A stretch of DNA of 64,000 nt from Mucilaginibacter gotjawali (GTDB lineage: Bacteria; Bacteroidota; Bacteroidia; Sphingobacteriales; Sphingobacteriaceae), in NCBI RefSeq assembly GCF_002355435.1, contig NZ_AP017313.1, positions 5,518,001 to 5,582,000 of the forward strand. Direction: 5' to 3'. How positions within the stretch are numbered: the stretch's first letter is position 1; every line of letters begins with the position of its first letter. The position numbers were made by a program, and so were the translations under genes. Below the pieces are notes generated by a model that was not told the DNA's origin, ran no database searches, and saw only the letters and a list, made by a program, of their open reading frames with translations. Shown in pieces: positions 62,407-64,000 of the stretch.

Positions 62407-63678
62407 CTAATTCGCTTTACAATACGCCATTACCGCTTTAAATACCAGTGCCCGGATGGCATTAACGTTGTAATATTCTTTGTTATCAATAAGTCCCATT
62501 TGCTGGCGGTTGATGAGTAAAATGATAGAAACGTCTTTTGAAGGCACCACACAAATGCTTGTCCCGGTAAAACCGGTATGGCCAAAAGTCCCTTCGGGGC
62601 CGTTTTTCATAAATGAGTTTTCGGGGTCCATCATCCAGCCTAAGCCATTGTTAAATTTGTCTTTAGTTAAAAAGGCATTGATAGTGTTTTCCGAAATAAA
62701 CTGCACATTGCCAACCTTGCCTTTGTTCATCAGCATATCAACCAACTTTTGTATATCATCCACCGTCGAAAATATTCCTGCGGCGCCTGCAACGCCTTTT
62801 TCGGCATACCAGGCGTTGCCATCATTCACTTCTCCCTTTAAAATATAATGGCGCCAGCCGTTCCATTGGTCGTGTTTAATTTCTTTAAACTGGTAGCCAA
62901 GTTCCGGGTCATACACCATTCTGTGTTCGTAAGGGTTGCCAAAGGAGGTTGATGCTATTTTAAAATCCCTGCTCTTTTGCAGCGGGTTATACATGGTATG
63001 TGTCATCCCTAACGGTTTAAAAATGTTTTGTTCTTCAAACTGATCAAGAGATTGGCCAGAAACCACTTCCACAATCTCGCCAAGAACCGTAAAACCGAGG
63101 TCGCTGTATTTACGCTGTGCACCAACCGGGAAAGCCAGGGGCAATTCGCCAATCAGTTTAAAAGTCTCCTGTTTATTGCCGGCGCGATAATATAAGGGAT
63201 ACCACTCATAAAGCCCCGCCGTATGGGTTAAGAGGTGGCGGATGGTGATGGAGGCCTTGTCTGGAGTGGTAAATGCTTTGATATATTTCCCAACCGGGTC
63301 GTCCACTTTAATAAGGCCCTTATCAACCAATAACATAATTGAGGTGGTAGTACCAACCACCTTAGTAAGCGAAGCGATGTCAAACATATGCTCCGTTGTC
63401 ATTTTTTCAGGCTCAGCCAAAAGTTCGTGCCGGTAATTAAATTTTTGGGCAAAGCCGTAGGCTTGTTTATAAATTACAGCATCGCCTCGCTTTATTTCGA
63501 TAACTGCACCGGGGATTTTACTGTCATTCACCTGGCTTTGCAGGATACTGTCAATTCTGTGTATAATCAGCTGCTGCGAATTACCGGCGTTATTTACTTG
63601 TGCGCCAACGATGCCTGTGGTCAGGAAAGACCCTATTAATAAAATGATCAGTTTATGAATAAATTTAGTATCCTGCAT
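62407..63678 (-). CDS. serine hydrolase, class C beta-lactamase fold
   Basis: This 423-residue exported protein has a signal peptide ending IVGAQ and the beta-lactamase/transpeptidase-like fold. The SxxK motif is IASLTKVVG, a YSDLG segment takes the YxN place and HTGFTG takes the KTG place. The HTG variant suggests an esterase or D-aminopeptidase (EstB/Pab87-like) rather than a true beta-lactamase. It stands alone near the window end. Confidence 0.9.
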   Translation of the reverse strand: MQDTKFIHKLIILLIGSFLTTGIVGAQVNNAGNSQQLIIHRIDSILQSQVNDSKIPGAVIEIKRGDAVIYKQAYGFAQKFNYRHELLAEPEKMTTEHMFDIASLTKVVGTTTSIMLLVDKGLIKVDDPVGKYIKAFTTPDKASITIRHLLTHTAGLYEWYPLYYRAGNKQETFKLIGELPLAFPVGAQRKYSDLGFTVLGEIVEVVSGQSLDQFEEQNIFKPLGMTHTMYNPLQKSRDFKIASTSFGNPYEHRMVYDPELGYQFKEIKHDQWNGWRHYILKGEVNDGNAWYAEKGVAGAAGIFSTVDDIQKLVDMLMNKGKVGNVQFISENTINAFLTKDKFNNGLGWMMDPENSFMKNGPEGTFGHTGFTGTSICVVPSKDVSIILLINRQQMGLIDNKEYYNVNAIRALVFKAVMAYCKAN

Positions 63679-64000
63679 CTTATAGATTCCCTTTATTAAA
63701 TTATTGTGAGTTCGATTAACAATTGGATATCATTGTGGTGTGCCCCATCGGGGCTACCGCTTTGTAGAAACCAAATACCCAGGATAATTGCCATGTCAGT
63801 GGCTACCCTTCGCAAATTGGGTAGCCGCTGACGCGGCAAAAATAACGTTTGAATATCGTGCTACAAAGCGGTAGTCCGCCACGAGGCGGAGCAATTGTTT
63901 TTTGTCTCGAACTAACTAAATTATTATTTAGCGGATTTGGGTTGATAACCGGTAATCGGCCCAACAGTTTTCCGCAGCAGTAATTCGTCGAAGCCAGGCT
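63679..64000. repeat. terminal intergenic region with hairpin repeats
   Basis: This 322-bp stretch has no supported gene. GTCAGTGGCTACCC (63795-63808) pairs with GGGTAGCCGCTGAC (63819-63832) with one mismatch. A second outer pair has CTACCGCTTTGTAG near 63754 and its reverse complement near 63861, a common dispersed repeat pattern of this phylum. Confidence 0.6.

Noticed and set aside
62407..63678. True class C beta-lactamase (AmpC)
   Set aside because: The KTG position is HTG and the YxN position is YSD, which fits esterase or peptidase relatives better.

Overview
The window looks like chromosomal DNA of a Bacteroidota bacterium, most likely a Sphingobacteriaceae member close to Mucilaginibacter or Pedobacter. 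The reasons are the TAnnTTTG -7 boxes in front of many genes, a TonB-dependent receptor with a carboxypeptidase-like N-terminal domain, a giant Ig-repeat protein ending in a gliding-motility (CHU_C, type IX secretion) domain, and many lipoproteins. The species assignment is inference; no rRNA or tRNA gene was seen.

Region 1 (1-18.1 kb) is ordinary core and housekeeping DNA: a class V aminotransferase, a lipocalin, gcvH, feoAB, a SprT-like protease, an HD hydrolase, a Fur-family regulator, a porin, a YceI protein, a phosphate module (PhoR-like kinase, DUF47 protein, PiT transporter) with Pho-box-like repeats, a DUF4197 protein, an ECF sigma factor with its anti-sigma partner, a single-domain response regulator and an LpxH-like phosphatase.

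Region 2 (18.1-30.9 kb) is the most striking part. An AT-rich 11,228-bp element is inserted in comM (yifB) at codon 282. The crossover can be placed on a shared GAT. Removing the element restores an uninterrupted 514-codon comM, and the joined element ends form an attP-like site with 9-bp inverted arms. The element encodes a large serine integrase (now split by a frameshift at a run of six A), a small serine recombinase, an m5C methyltransferase followed by a PD-(D/E)XK nuclease (a likely type II restriction-modification pair), a small HUH-type replication initiator with two 20-bp iteron-like repeats upstream, a retropepsin-like protease, an XRE regulator, a lipoprotein, several unknown small genes and an IS481-type insertion sequence.

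Region 3 (30.8-35.1 kb), just downstream of comM, is a patchwork. The comM 3' tail appears three times, twice followed by a ~350-bp noncoding block with hairpins, one of which shows a compensatory base-pair change. These copies separate three unrelated small secreted or membrane genes. Next come a REP-bounded RAYT transposase with an internal amber codon and a small gene cut short by that element.

Region 4 (35.1-44.3 kb) is a minus-strand cluster: PSD1-type cytochrome (DUF1549/DUF1553), DUF1501, NHL propeller, a membrane cytochrome/LRR/discoidin-like protein and a GMC oxidoreductase. It is probably an exported oxidative degradation system of unknown substrate. Region 5 (44.4-64 kb) holds an unknown soluble protein, an M81 metallopeptidase, an NHL lipoprotein, a TonB receptor, a Glu-Q-tRNA(Asp) synthetase-like enzyme, the giant CHU_C adhesin-like protein, a sialate O-acetylesterase, a START-domain protein and a class C beta-lactamase-fold hydrolase.
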